From contig JAKSIB010000021.1 in the NCBI GenBank assembly GCA_024399065.1, positions 1 through 58,896 of the forward strand: DNA of 58,896 nucleotides, in the 5' to 3' direction. Positions 17,672 to 25,029 of this stretch are shown here, piece by piece. Made by a program: the position numbers and the translations under genes. How positions within the stretch are numbered: position 1 is the first letter of the stretch; each line of letters opens with the position of its first letter. The DNA is from Fibrobacter sp. Lineage in GTDB: Bacteria; Fibrobacterota; Fibrobacteria; Fibrobacterales; Fibrobacteraceae. The notes beneath the pieces were generated by a model. That model was not told the origin of the DNA and ran no database searches. It saw nothing but the letters and a program-made list of their open reading frames with translations.

Positions 17672-20653
17672 TTATCGGTTGGACACCTTTGCTTTGGAAA
17701 TCATGCGCCCGTTGAACTTAACTTTCACGAAATAAACGCCCTTGGGAAGCATTTCGCCATCAGCCTTCAGCAAGGTTTCACCCGCAGGAACTTCTGCACT
17801 CATGCCATATTTCATGGTGCCGCTCATGTCGTAGTAGTAAACTTCCGCGAAGCCACTTTCCGAGGTTCGAATCACGCCAGAGACCGGGTTATAGCCAACG
17901 ATTCCGCGGACATTCACCACATTCTGCACAGCAGCAGGATTTTCAGGATTTTCGTCCTCGAACTTCACCTTGCCTGATTCATAATCGCGATAGAGGCAGA
18001 TGTCCGCCTGGTCGAAATAGAACAAGTCGACATTCGGGCCACCCAAGGCAGAAACCGCAGTAAGCTTCAAGGTATTCTTGCCTTCTGCAAGTTTCACCTT
18101 CACCTCAGTTTCCATCCAGTTGGTCCAGCCATCGGTAGAAGCAAATTCCACTTCACGGACATCGACCCCATTAATGGACAGCATCATGTTACGAGGATCT
18201 GCGCCACCGTTTGCAAAGCGGACGGTCACAGTCACTTCGCCAGCCTTCTTGGAATAAAGTTCCCAGACGCCATAGCTGCCAACTGCATTATCGGAATTGA
18301 AGTAACCGCTATCCAGCCAGCCGGCATTGTATTCTTCATAAACGCCCTGCATTTCATCTGGAACGGCGGCGTTCACTTCAGAAGGATAGTTGGTAGAAAT
18401 CGTGGGCTTACCGCCTTCGCTGCTAGAAGATTCTTCCGGCACAAAGCTGCTAGAGGATTGGGGAATCGAGGGGTCGGTCACCACGATTTGGCCAGAAAGG
18501 GAGGCTGCGTCACCAGTGCCGCCAACAGTCGTTGCGGTAAAGGCAAAAGTACCGATTTCAGTAGGAGTACCGGAGATGTAAATCTTCTTGTCGGAGGTAT
18601 TCAAAGTTGCAGTCACACCCTTGGGAAGGCCTTCTACCTTCACGCCGGTGCAGTTGGCATATGCGTATGCGAAGTCCAAAATGGCGGTACCCAAAGCAAC
18701 GGTCTGACGGCTGGAACCGGCACCATTCTTGGTAATAGTTGCAGCAGGCATCACCACTTCGCCAGAACTTGCAACAGTATAAATTTCCGGCTGCTTCAAG
18801 TTTTTCACCATATCCGGCAAGTAGTAGCTCACGTGAGGCGGCTGGTTGTAAGCCACATTCTGCCAAGCCACGCTAACACGGTACTGAGAATCGTGAAGCA
18901 AAGTATACAGGCGGAAGTTGGTCTTTACGGGAGTGGAGAAAATGGTCAGCAGAGAAGGGTCTGTGCTGGAGCGAACAATGAATTCTTCACGCCAGTCGCC
19001 GAAAAGGTCTGCAGAAATACAGGGGTTAGCCTTGGTGGAATTGTTCAAGGTAGAACTATTCACGTTGTAGAAGCTGAAATAGCGATCGATGGTCTTGGCG
19101 GAAGAGTTCCACTTTTCGATCTTACCACCGCTGCCACCAGAACCTGTTGCATCCAGCAATTCGTCCTGCAGGTCGCCGTCAAAGTAAATGCGGAAGTTCA
19201 CGGAAGGCTTCTTGTCGGAAAGCAGAGCACCCTTTACAGTGCGGATTCCACCGCTGGTTCCAGACCACATTTCAAAACCGCGGTTGGTGGAATCGATATC
19301 CGCTGCAAGGCCACGGCCATTATCTACACCGTCGCCCACCTGTTCAGTTCCCCAGATGACCTTACCATCGGGGCCGCGGAATTCTTCAGAATACTTGTTC
19401 TTCTTTTCTTCGTGAACATCGTAAACTTCAAGACCAGCACGGTCCGGATCCATGTCGGAAAGATGCATGGCGTCGCCGTGACCAAAACCGGTACGGTACA
19501 GCAAAGTGCCGTCGGACTTGAGGGCTGCAGAACCAAAGACAATTTCATCCTTGCCATCACCGTTAATATCGCCTACAGACAGGTTATGGTTACCTTCGCC
19601 ATAGAGGCCCTGGCCAGAGGTGGTTGCAGAATACTGCCAACGGTTCACCAATTTTCCATCCTTAAAGTCGTAGGCGGCCACAAAAGCCTGGGTGTAATAA
19701 CCGCGGCACATAATCAAACTGGGGTGTTCGCCATCCAGGTAAGCAATGGCTGCCAACATACGGTTATCGCGGTTACCGTAATTGTCGCCGGTAATCTTAC
19801 CGCGGGCAGGCCAATAGTTGATGGTGTTAATTTCTGCACCGGTAGTGCCATTGAAAACAGTCAGGTATTCGTTACCGCTCATGATGGTACCGGTAGAAGT
19901 GCGATAGTCCTTGGAAGCGTCGCCGATGACCTTACCCTTGCCATCTACGGTGCCGTCGCTAGTCTTTACTGCGATTTCTGCAATGCCGTCGCCATCCAGG
20001 TCATAAACCATGAACTGGGTATAGTGAGCACCTGCACGGATATTGCGGCCAAGATCGATTCGCCACATTTTGGTGCCATTGAACTTATAGGCATCCAGGT
20101 AAACGTTGCCGGTGTAACCGGACTGAGAGTTATCCTTGGAATTGTTAGGATCCCACTTCAGTACAAATTCCAGTTCGCCGTCACCATCCAGATCACCCAC
20201 GCTCATGTCGTTAGGGGTGTAACTGCAAGTAGTGCCGTCGGGTGTTTTCACGCCCTTAGGAACATCTACAGAAATGGTTGCATAGGGGAAGCTGAGACTG
20301 CCGGACTTGTAAGTCTTGTCATAAACAAAAGAAAGACCCTGGGCCTCGCCTTCTGCACCAGCCACAACAGGAGCCACAGTGTACTTAGAAGTTGTCTTAC
20401 CGGTGGCGTCCAGATAGTTGGTTGCCTGCGTTCCGCTGATGGTGGCGATTTTTGCACCATCGCGGTAAAGATTGAATTCCGTATTAGGCTTTTCTGTACC
20501 CAGAAGGCGCCAGCTGACAAGCATTCCACCGCCAACGTTTGCGGCGACAAGGCCACGGCTCAAGTTTTCCATTTGACGAGCCGCATTTGCCTGAACAGTC
20601 AAACCAAGGCCCAAACCAAAAGCCACAACGGCTTTCACTAATCCATATCCCAT
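17672..20653 (-). CDS. PL11 rhamnogalacturonan endolyase, second paralog, with Ig-like and CBM35-like modules
   Basis: The 993-aa protein shares the layout of the other PL11: signal peptide, QMENLSRGLVAANVGGGMLV FnIII-like start, and propeller loops DLDGDGELEFVLKWDP, DLDGDGIAEIAVKTSDG and DINGDGKDEIVFGSA. The blocks GHGDAMHLSDMDPDRAGLE and YNQPPHVSYYLPDM follow. It differs by inserting a putative Ig/cadherin-like domain (PAATITKNGAGSSRQTV...) and a Ser linker before the CBM35-like module (SALGGPNVDLFYF). A C-terminal domain ends GVYFVKVKFNGRMISKAKV. The start at MGYGLVK (20653) has GGAG 6 nt upstream. It has its own promoter and terminator, so it is regulated separately from the other PL11. 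Confidence 0.94.
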   Translation of the reverse strand: MGYGLVKAVVAFGLGLGLTVQANAARQMENLSRGLVAANVGGGMLVSWRLLGTEKPNTEFNLYRDGAKIATISGTQATNYLDATGKTTSKYTVAPVVAGAEGEAQGLSFVYDKTYKSGSLSFPYATISVDVPKGVKTPDGTTCSYTPNDMSVGDLDGDGELEFVLKWDPNNSKDNSQSGYTGNVYLDAYKFNGTKMWRIDLGRNIRAGAHYTQFMVYDLDGDGIAEIAVKTSDGTVDGKGKVIGDASKDYRTSTGTIMSGNEYLTVFNGTTGAEINTINYWPARGKITGDNYGNRDNRMLAAIAYLDGEHPSLIMCRGYYTQAFVAAYDFKDGKLVNRWQYSATTSGQGLYGEGNHNLSVGDINGDGKDEIVFGSAALKSDGTLLYRTGFGHGDAMHLSDMDPDRAGLEVYDVHEEKKNKYSEEFRGPDGKVIWGTEQVGDGVDNGRGLAADIDSTNRGFEMWSGTSGGIRTVKGALLSDKKPSVNFRIYFDGDLQDELLDATGSGGSGGKIEKWNSSAKTIDRYFSFYNVNSSTLNNSTKANPCISADLFGDWREEFIVRSSTDPSLLTIFSTPVKTNFRLYTLLHDSQYRVSVAWQNVAYNQPPHVSYYLPDMVKNLKQPEIYTVASSGEVVMPAATITKNGAGSSRQTVALGTAILDFAYAYANCTGVKVEGLPKGVTATLNTSDKKIYISGTPTEIGTFAFTATTVGGTGDAASLSGQIVVTDPSIPQSSSSFVPEESSSSEGGKPTISTNYPSEVNAAVPDEMQGVYEEYNAGWLDSGYFNSDNAVGSYGVWELYSKKAGEVTVTVRFANGGADPRNMMLSINGVDVREVEFASTDGWTNWMETEVKVKLAEGKNTLKLTAVSALGGPNVDLFYFDQADICLYRDYESGKVKFEDENPENPAAVQNVVNVRGIVGYNPVSGVIRTSESGFAEVYYYDMSGTMKYGMSAEVPAGETLLKADGEMLPKGVYFVKVKFNGRMISKAKVSNR

Positions 20654-20745
20654 AACACACTCCATTCGGGCATAGCCCTTATGTTTTACACCAAGAAGAA
20701 AACTAATCTAAAAAGGTTCCTACATCCACACCCTTCCCGATTTTA

Positions 20746-20765
20746 CCGTAGTCCAGGGACTACGG
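20746..20765. promoter_or_regulatory. 20-bp palindrome in the leader of the second PL11 gene
   Basis: CCGTAGTCC-AG-GGACTACGG is a perfect palindrome lying about +17 to +36 of the predicted PL11 transcript. No T-run follows it on either strand, so it is an operator or a 5' mRNA stem-loop rather than a terminator. Confidence 0.5.
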
Positions 20766-20788
20766 ACACCCATTTTCTTCTAATTTGG

Positions 20789-20817
20789 AATATACATACT
20801 TTTTATATAAAAGTCAA
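20789..20817 (-). promoter_or_regulatory. Strong sigma-70-type promoter of the second PL11 gene
   Basis: On the minus strand TTGACT (812-817), a 17-nt spacer and TATATT (789-794) form a near-consensus promoter. The -35 overlaps an AAAAGTCAACACTTTT block (20809-20824). The predicted leader is about 129 nt. Confidence 0.75.
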
Positions 20818-20871
20818 CACTTTTAAGTTATTTTACAAAATTTTAGAATTTTAACAACAATTCACAAAACA

Positions 20872-20886
20872 AAAAGTCTACATTTC
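20872..20886. promoter_or_regulatory. Isolated GTCNACA motif upstream of the PL11 promoter
   Basis: AAAAGTCTACATTTC matches the recurring A/T-flanked GTCNACA motif of the pectin cluster. It lies about 55 nt upstream of the PL11 -35. Confidence 0.35.
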
Positions 20887-20976
20887 AAATAAAAATCCTC
20901 ATTTTTACATTTTTTAAGATACCAGGTTCACTCACCCGTCGTAGAACCGCGCTTTTTTACTACATTTTGGCCCGTT

Positions 20977-21969
20977 ATGGCAAAATGGTGGAGTAAGTTT
21001 TCTTGGGAGTGGCTGTTCGATGGAATCGCAGCCCGCTCTCCGACTTTTGTAAAAGTCATTATCGTCACCGGCAAGTCATTCTTTTACTACCACGGCATGA
21101 CCCGTGCCGCATCCCTGACCTACACCACCCTGGTGGCAGTGGTTCCCCTCCTGATTTTGCTTACATCCATATCCCTTGCCGTGGGCCTCGGCCATTTCAT
21201 GTCTGATTATTTGCCCATTTTGCTGGACATGCTCAACCTGGACTGGCCCACCGAAGGCCTTATCGAGATCGTCAAGAACGCAGAACACGTTCCCATCGGC
21301 AAACTGGGATTCGTCGGCGCACTCGGCCTTTTTGTCACCTTCATTCTGGCATTCGGCAGTCTGGAAACAAACTTTAACGTGGTTTGGGAAAACAAGACCT
21401 CCAGAACCTTGCTCCGTCAGACCCAGATCTACACGCCGTTTTTGTTGATTGTGGCCGGCATCATCGGCATGTTTGCAGGATTTGTAAACCACATTCAGCA
21501 GGTTTTGAACATGATTGTGGTTGAAGGCTTGCACTTCTCACCAGAAACATTGACCATGATCATCAACGCCTTCTGGTACACGGCATTCCACTTCGCTGCG
21601 ATCCTTTTGATTTTCTTGATGCTCCGCGCTCTCCCGGCAAGGCCCCGCAAAAAAGCCAAACTTTACACAAAGCACAAACTAACCGCAGTGTCCTTGATGT
21701 CAGCCCTCATCTCCTGGGTCGCCATCAACATCTACGTGAAGATCCTTATGTTCATCCAGACCGCCATGGTCACTCGTATGTCCATCTTCTACGGATCCCT
21801 AGCATTCATTCCCTTACTTTTGTTCTTGGTTTTTGGAATCTGGACAATTATATTATGTGGAAACAGCCTTGTGTGGACCATCTGTTGTTGGCCCGAAGCC
21901 AAGGAAAAGAAATGGAACTGGGCAGCAACCCTGGAGGACGTCCATGAAGATGATGAAACTGGCAAATAA
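20977..21969 (+). CDS. YihY/BrkB family inner-membrane protein
   Basis: The 330-aa protein has about six hydrophobic segments. It carries the family's FFYYHGMTRAASLTYTTLVAVVPLL block (about residues 30-54, quoted only in part by landmarks Y-H-G-M and L-T-Y-T-T) and ALPARPRKKAKLYTKHKL before the fifth segment. YihY/BrkB proteins are conserved inner-membrane proteins, formerly misnamed RNase BN, of uncertain function. No ribosome-binding site precedes the ATG, and TACATT is only 10 nt upstream. Its 3' end overlaps the next gene by 26 nt. Confidence 0.88.
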   Translation: MAKWWSKFSWEWLFDGIAARSPTFVKVIIVTGKSFFYYHGMTRAASLTYTTLVAVVPLLILLTSISLAVGLGHFMSDYLPILLDMLNLDWPTEGLIEIVKNAEHVPIGKLGFVGALGLFVTFILAFGSLETNFNVVWENKTSRTLLRQTQIYTPFLLIVAGIIGMFAGFVNHIQQVLNMIVVEGLHFSPETLTMIINAFWYTAFHFAAILLIFLMLRALPARPRKKAKLYTKHKLTAVSLMSALISWVAINIYVKILMFIQTAMVTRMSIFYGSLAFIPLLLFLVFGIWTIILCGNSLVWTICCWPEAKEKKWNWAATLEDVHEDDETGK

Positions 21970-22552
21970 AATTTTCGTTGCAACAGCGCTGGCACTCGTC
22001 TGCGCAACCAGCAGCTTTGCAGAACTCCGTTCTGTTCAGTTCACCCCGGAAGAAAAATCCAACGAAGGTCTGAAGGCCTACATCGGTTTTGGTGGAGGCA
22101 ACTCCATGATTATCGACGACGGAACCATTTTCATGAACCTCCGTATCGGTATCGAATTCAATTCCTTCATTGCCGCCGGCGCCTGGTTTTCCACCATCCT
22201 AAGCGATGTTCGCAACTACTCCGCCCCGGTTCCCGAAATGGTGGACTATAACGCATTTGGCCTTCAGGCAGAAGTAACCCCCTTCCGCCACAACTTCTTC
22301 TCTATCTCCATTCCGGTGAATATCGGTGGCGGCGCGGTAAACCTTCTTAGAAAGGGCGACGAGGCCTTCTCCTCCGAAGACTACTTCTTCGTTGTCGACG
22401 CTTCCGCGCAGTTTAACTTCAAAGTGACCAAGAGGCTAGAGCTGTCTGTAGGCGGCGGATACCGTCTGTTCGCTGGCGTTGAAGCAAGCAACCTGAAAAG
22501 CGGCGATTTCAACACTCCCTTTGGCGAAGTTCGATTCACCTTTAAGGAGTAA
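21944..22552 (+). CDS. Secreted outer-membrane-beta-barrel-like protein
   Basis: The start MKMMKLANKIFVATALALVC (21944) is chosen for GGAGG 6 nt upstream and for the signal peptide it creates (cleavage near SFA-EL). The 202-aa product shows alternating beta-strands, with segments such as YIGFGGGNSMIIDDGTIFM and GIEFNSFIAAGAWFS. It ends in a strand VRFTFKE, as small outer-membrane barrels often do. No named family is recognised. It overlaps the YihY-family gene by 26 nt, so the two are probably co-translated; a joint envelope role is inferred only from this. Confidence 0.7.
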   Translation: MKMMKLANKIFVATALALVCATSSFAELRSVQFTPEEKSNEGLKAYIGFGGGNSMIIDDGTIFMNLRIGIEFNSFIAAGAWFSTILSDVRNYSAPVPEMVDYNAFGLQAEVTPFRHNFFSISIPVNIGGGAVNLLRKGDEAFSSEDYFFVVDASAQFNFKVTKRLELSVGGGYRLFAGVEASNLKSGDFNTPFGEVRFTFKE

Positions 22553-22553
22553 T

Positions 22554-22612
22554 AGGTTCGAGGTTCGAGGCTCGAGGATCGAGGCTCGAAATTCAAGGTT
22601 TCAGGATTCAGG
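22554..22612 (+). repeat. AGGNNCG heptamer tandem repeat, site 1
   Basis: About eight degenerate 7-bp units run head to tail (AGGTTCG, AGGTTCG, AGGCTCG, AGGATCG, AGGCTCG, then decayed copies AAATTCA, AGGTTTC, AGGATTC). They fill the whole gap before the UvrA-like gene and probably supply its ribosome-binding sequence. Confidence 0.85.
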
Positions 22613-22614
22613 TT

Positions 22615-25026
22615 ATGGCAGATTTCATTTCTCTTCGCGGATGTAGGCTCCACAACCTGAAAAATGTGGACGCCCAGTTCCCGTTGGGAAAGATTACCGT
22701 CGTATGCGGCCCTTCTGGCTGCGGAAAATCAACCCTGGTTTTGGATACTTTGCACGGGGAGTCGAAGCGACGTTACCTTGAAACGTTGTCGCCTTTTGCA
22801 TGCGAATTGCTGGGCGGTCGCAGAAACATTCCTCTGGATAGTGCCGAAGGTTTATCCGCCAGCTTAGCCATTGGACCTAGCCACGGTGAAGCGCCCGCCA
22901 AGGCTTATGCTTTAAGCATTTCCGAATGCGACAGCGCTTTGAGGACTTTGTTCGCGGCCTTTGCGAAGCCCGCCTGTCCTGTTTGCGGCAAGCCCATGGA
23001 AAGCATCAGCCGCGAAGAAATCATTAGGCAGATCGCCAGCAGACCAGAAGGAACCAAACTGCAATTTTTTGCACGTATGGACACGGGCAGCAAGGTTACT
23101 GCAAGCGGGAAACACGTCGAAGGACAGTCCCTGGATAAGTTGTCCGCAGTCTTCCTGGCACAAGGTTATACCCGCGCCATGGCCGACGGCGTGATTTATT
23201 CCTTAGCCGACCTGAGGGACAACGAACGGGAAATTTGTCCCGAAGAATTTTTCATTGTGGTGGACCGCGTTATCGTTCGCGAAAACACCCGTACCCGAAT
23301 TGCAGAAGCGGTGGATGGCGTTTTGCGCCTCACCCATTCTGAATTGACTTTGGACGAAAACGGCACACGAACCGTTTTCAGTACCGTGCCCTGCTGTAAG
23401 GAACACGGCGTCGCAGCAACTGCAGAAGGCGCCGCAGCAATCAAGGCACTGGAAGCCGCAGACTTTTCACCCTATTCCAGAGCAGCAGCCTGTACATGTT
23501 GTGGCGGAAGGGGAATCGCCAGCGAGGACATCGGCGATGACGGAGATTGCGCCGAATGTCCGGAATGCGGCGGTCTGCGTTTAAAGAAGGAATTCCTGAA
23601 CGCCACCATTGACGGAATTACCTGGGCAGAAGTTCTGAGCACTCCCTTCTCCCTGCTGGAGAAAAAAGTCCGCGGTCTCTTCGAGGGACGCATCAAACAA
23701 AACCTGCTCCCTACCCTAAATAGTCTGCTGGACCGCATCGAGGCCATAAACGAACTAGACATCGGCTACCTGACGGCAGGCCGCTCCGGCACGACCCTGT
23801 CCGGCGGCGAAATGCAGCGTCTGCGATTGGCCAGCCTTTCTACCGGCCACCTGAACGGACTTTTGATTGCACTGGATGAACCTGCCAGCGGCCTCCACCA
23901 TACGGACGTGGACGCCCTTTGGAAGGTTCTGAAAAAAGTTCAGTCCCGCGGAAACACGCTAGTTCTCATCGAACACAATCCCGGCATTATTGAGAAGGCC
24001 GACTGGATTATTGAAATGGGTCCGGGCGCTGGCGAAAAAGGCGGCGAAGTCCTGTTCATGGGCCCCGCTAAAGACGTTTTGAACAATCCCGCCTCCCCCA
24101 CAGGAAACTGGATCAAGTATTTAAGAGGCACGAGGCACGAGGTTCCAGGTTCCAGGTGCGAGGCACGAGGCACGAAAAACGTCGTCAAAGCCATCCCCGT
24201 TCGCGATTTCGCCCTCTTCGACATGAAGTCCGTTTCCGCTGATTTTCCTCTGAAGAAATTCAGTGTCATCACCGGCCAAAGCGGCAGCGGAAAATCCACC
24301 CTCATGTTCAAGAATCTGGCTGTCCGCGCAAAGGCAGGTGAATTCGCCTCCCTCGGCATCGACGCCCTGTCCATCCTTTCCACAGGGGATTTCCACGGGA
24401 ACCGCCGCAGCACCGTCCTCAGCGCCATCAACATGGGGAACCTGCTGCGAGACCTGTTCGCAAAGCTTCCCGAAAGTAAAGTCCGTGGTTACGCCGTCGG
24501 CAAATTCGCAACCCACGCCGCCGGCGGCCGCTGCGAAAACTGCAAGGGCGAAGGCATCATCCTGGACCCCTCCGGCTACGAAGAAACGGAATGCCCCGTC
24601 TGCCTGGGCAAGCGCTTCCGCGACGAAGTTCTTGAAATTCGATTCAAGAGTCTTTCCATCGCCGACATCCTGGATATGGAAATCGGCAACGCCTATAAGC
24701 TTTTCGCCAACATGAAGCCCTTCGCCGATAAGCTGAAACCTCTGGTGGATACAGGCTTGGACTACCTGCGTTTAGGACAATCCACCGCCCACATGTCCGG
24801 CGGTGAACGAGCCCGCCTGCGCCTTTCCATCGCTCTCGCCCGAGCAAAGGCACCCAACACACTTTTCTTATTTGATGAACCCGCCCGTGGCCTCCATCAA
24901 GTGGATATCAAGCACCTGCTGGAACTGATCAACTGCCTCACAGTCGCCGGCCACACCGTCGTCGCCATCGAACACGCACAAGATTTCGTGAACGCAGCGG
25001 ACTACGTGGTGGAATTGAGCAGATAG
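22615..25026 (+). CDS. Short UvrA-like tandem ABC ATPase
   Basis: The 803-aa protein has two ABC halves in UvrA order: Walker A GPSGCGKSTL (about 32) with signature LSGGEMQRLRLAS and GQSGSGKSTL (about 556) with signature MSGGERARLRLSI. Zinc-binding cysteine pairs of UvrA type are present (CPVCGKPM, CTCCGGRG...CAECPECGG, CENCKGEG...CPVCLGKR). It is shorter than housekeeping UvrA (about 940 aa), so it is better read as a UvrA2/UvrA-like paralog whose target (damage or drug tolerance) is unknown. A 7-bp repeat array is inserted in frame in the linker between the halves (about residues 503-520). It converges on the FISUMP gene with a 3-nt gap. Confidence 0.87.
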   Translation: MADFISLRGCRLHNLKNVDAQFPLGKITVVCGPSGCGKSTLVLDTLHGESKRRYLETLSPFACELLGGRRNIPLDSAEGLSASLAIGPSHGEAPAKAYALSISECDSALRTLFAAFAKPACPVCGKPMESISREEIIRQIASRPEGTKLQFFARMDTGSKVTASGKHVEGQSLDKLSAVFLAQGYTRAMADGVIYSLADLRDNEREICPEEFFIVVDRVIVRENTRTRIAEAVDGVLRLTHSELTLDENGTRTVFSTVPCCKEHGVAATAEGAAAIKALEAADFSPYSRAAACTCCGGRGIASEDIGDDGDCAECPECGGLRLKKEFLNATIDGITWAEVLSTPFSLLEKKVRGLFEGRIKQNLLPTLNSLLDRIEAINELDIGYLTAGRSGTTLSGGEMQRLRLASLSTGHLNGLLIALDEPASGLHHTDVDALWKVLKKVQSRGNTLVLIEHNPGIIEKADWIIEMGPGAGEKGGEVLFMGPAKDVLNNPASPTGNWIKYLRGTRHEVPGSRCEARGTKNVVKAIPVRDFALFDMKSVSADFPLKKFSVITGQSGSGKSTLMFKNLAVRAKAGEFASLGIDALSILSTGDFHGNRRSTVLSAINMGNLLRDLFAKLPESKVRGYAVGKFATHAAGGRCENCKGEGIILDPSGYEETECPVCLGKRFRDEVLEIRFKSLSIADILDMEIGNAYKLFANMKPFADKLKPLVDTGLDYLRLGQSTAHMSGGERARLRLSIALARAKAPNTLFLFDEPARGLHQVDIKHLLELINCLTVAGHTVVAIEHAQDFVNAADYVVELSR
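24124..24176 (+). repeat. AGGNNCG heptamer repeat inside the UvrA-like gene, site 2
   Basis: Seven units (AGGCACG, AGGCACG, AGGTTCC, AGGTTCC, AGGTGCG, AGGCACG, AGGCACG) lie within the coding sequence without breaking the frame. They encode RGTRHEVPGSRCEARGTK between the two ABC domains. Confidence 0.88.
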
Positions 25027-25029
25027 AAG

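Larger units (their letters stand above)
20654..20976. other. AT-rich divergent intergenic region between PL11 and yihY-type gene
   Basis: This 323-nt gene-free stretch contains the PL11 promoter and leader on the minus strand (20789-20817), the perfect palindrome at 20746-20765 and the GTCNACA motif at 20872-20886. It also holds a TACATT hexamer (20961-20966) 10 nt before the YihY-family start. No coding region or RNA gene is seen. Confidence 0.7.

Noticed and set aside
18458-20641. Long open frame (727 codons) opposite the second PL11 lyase
   Set aside because: The PL11 reading is supported by many conserved blocks; the antisense product has no family features.
22554-22612. Possible CRISPR array in the heptamer repeats
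   Set aside because: The repeats are contiguous 7-mers with no spacers and no cas genes nearby.
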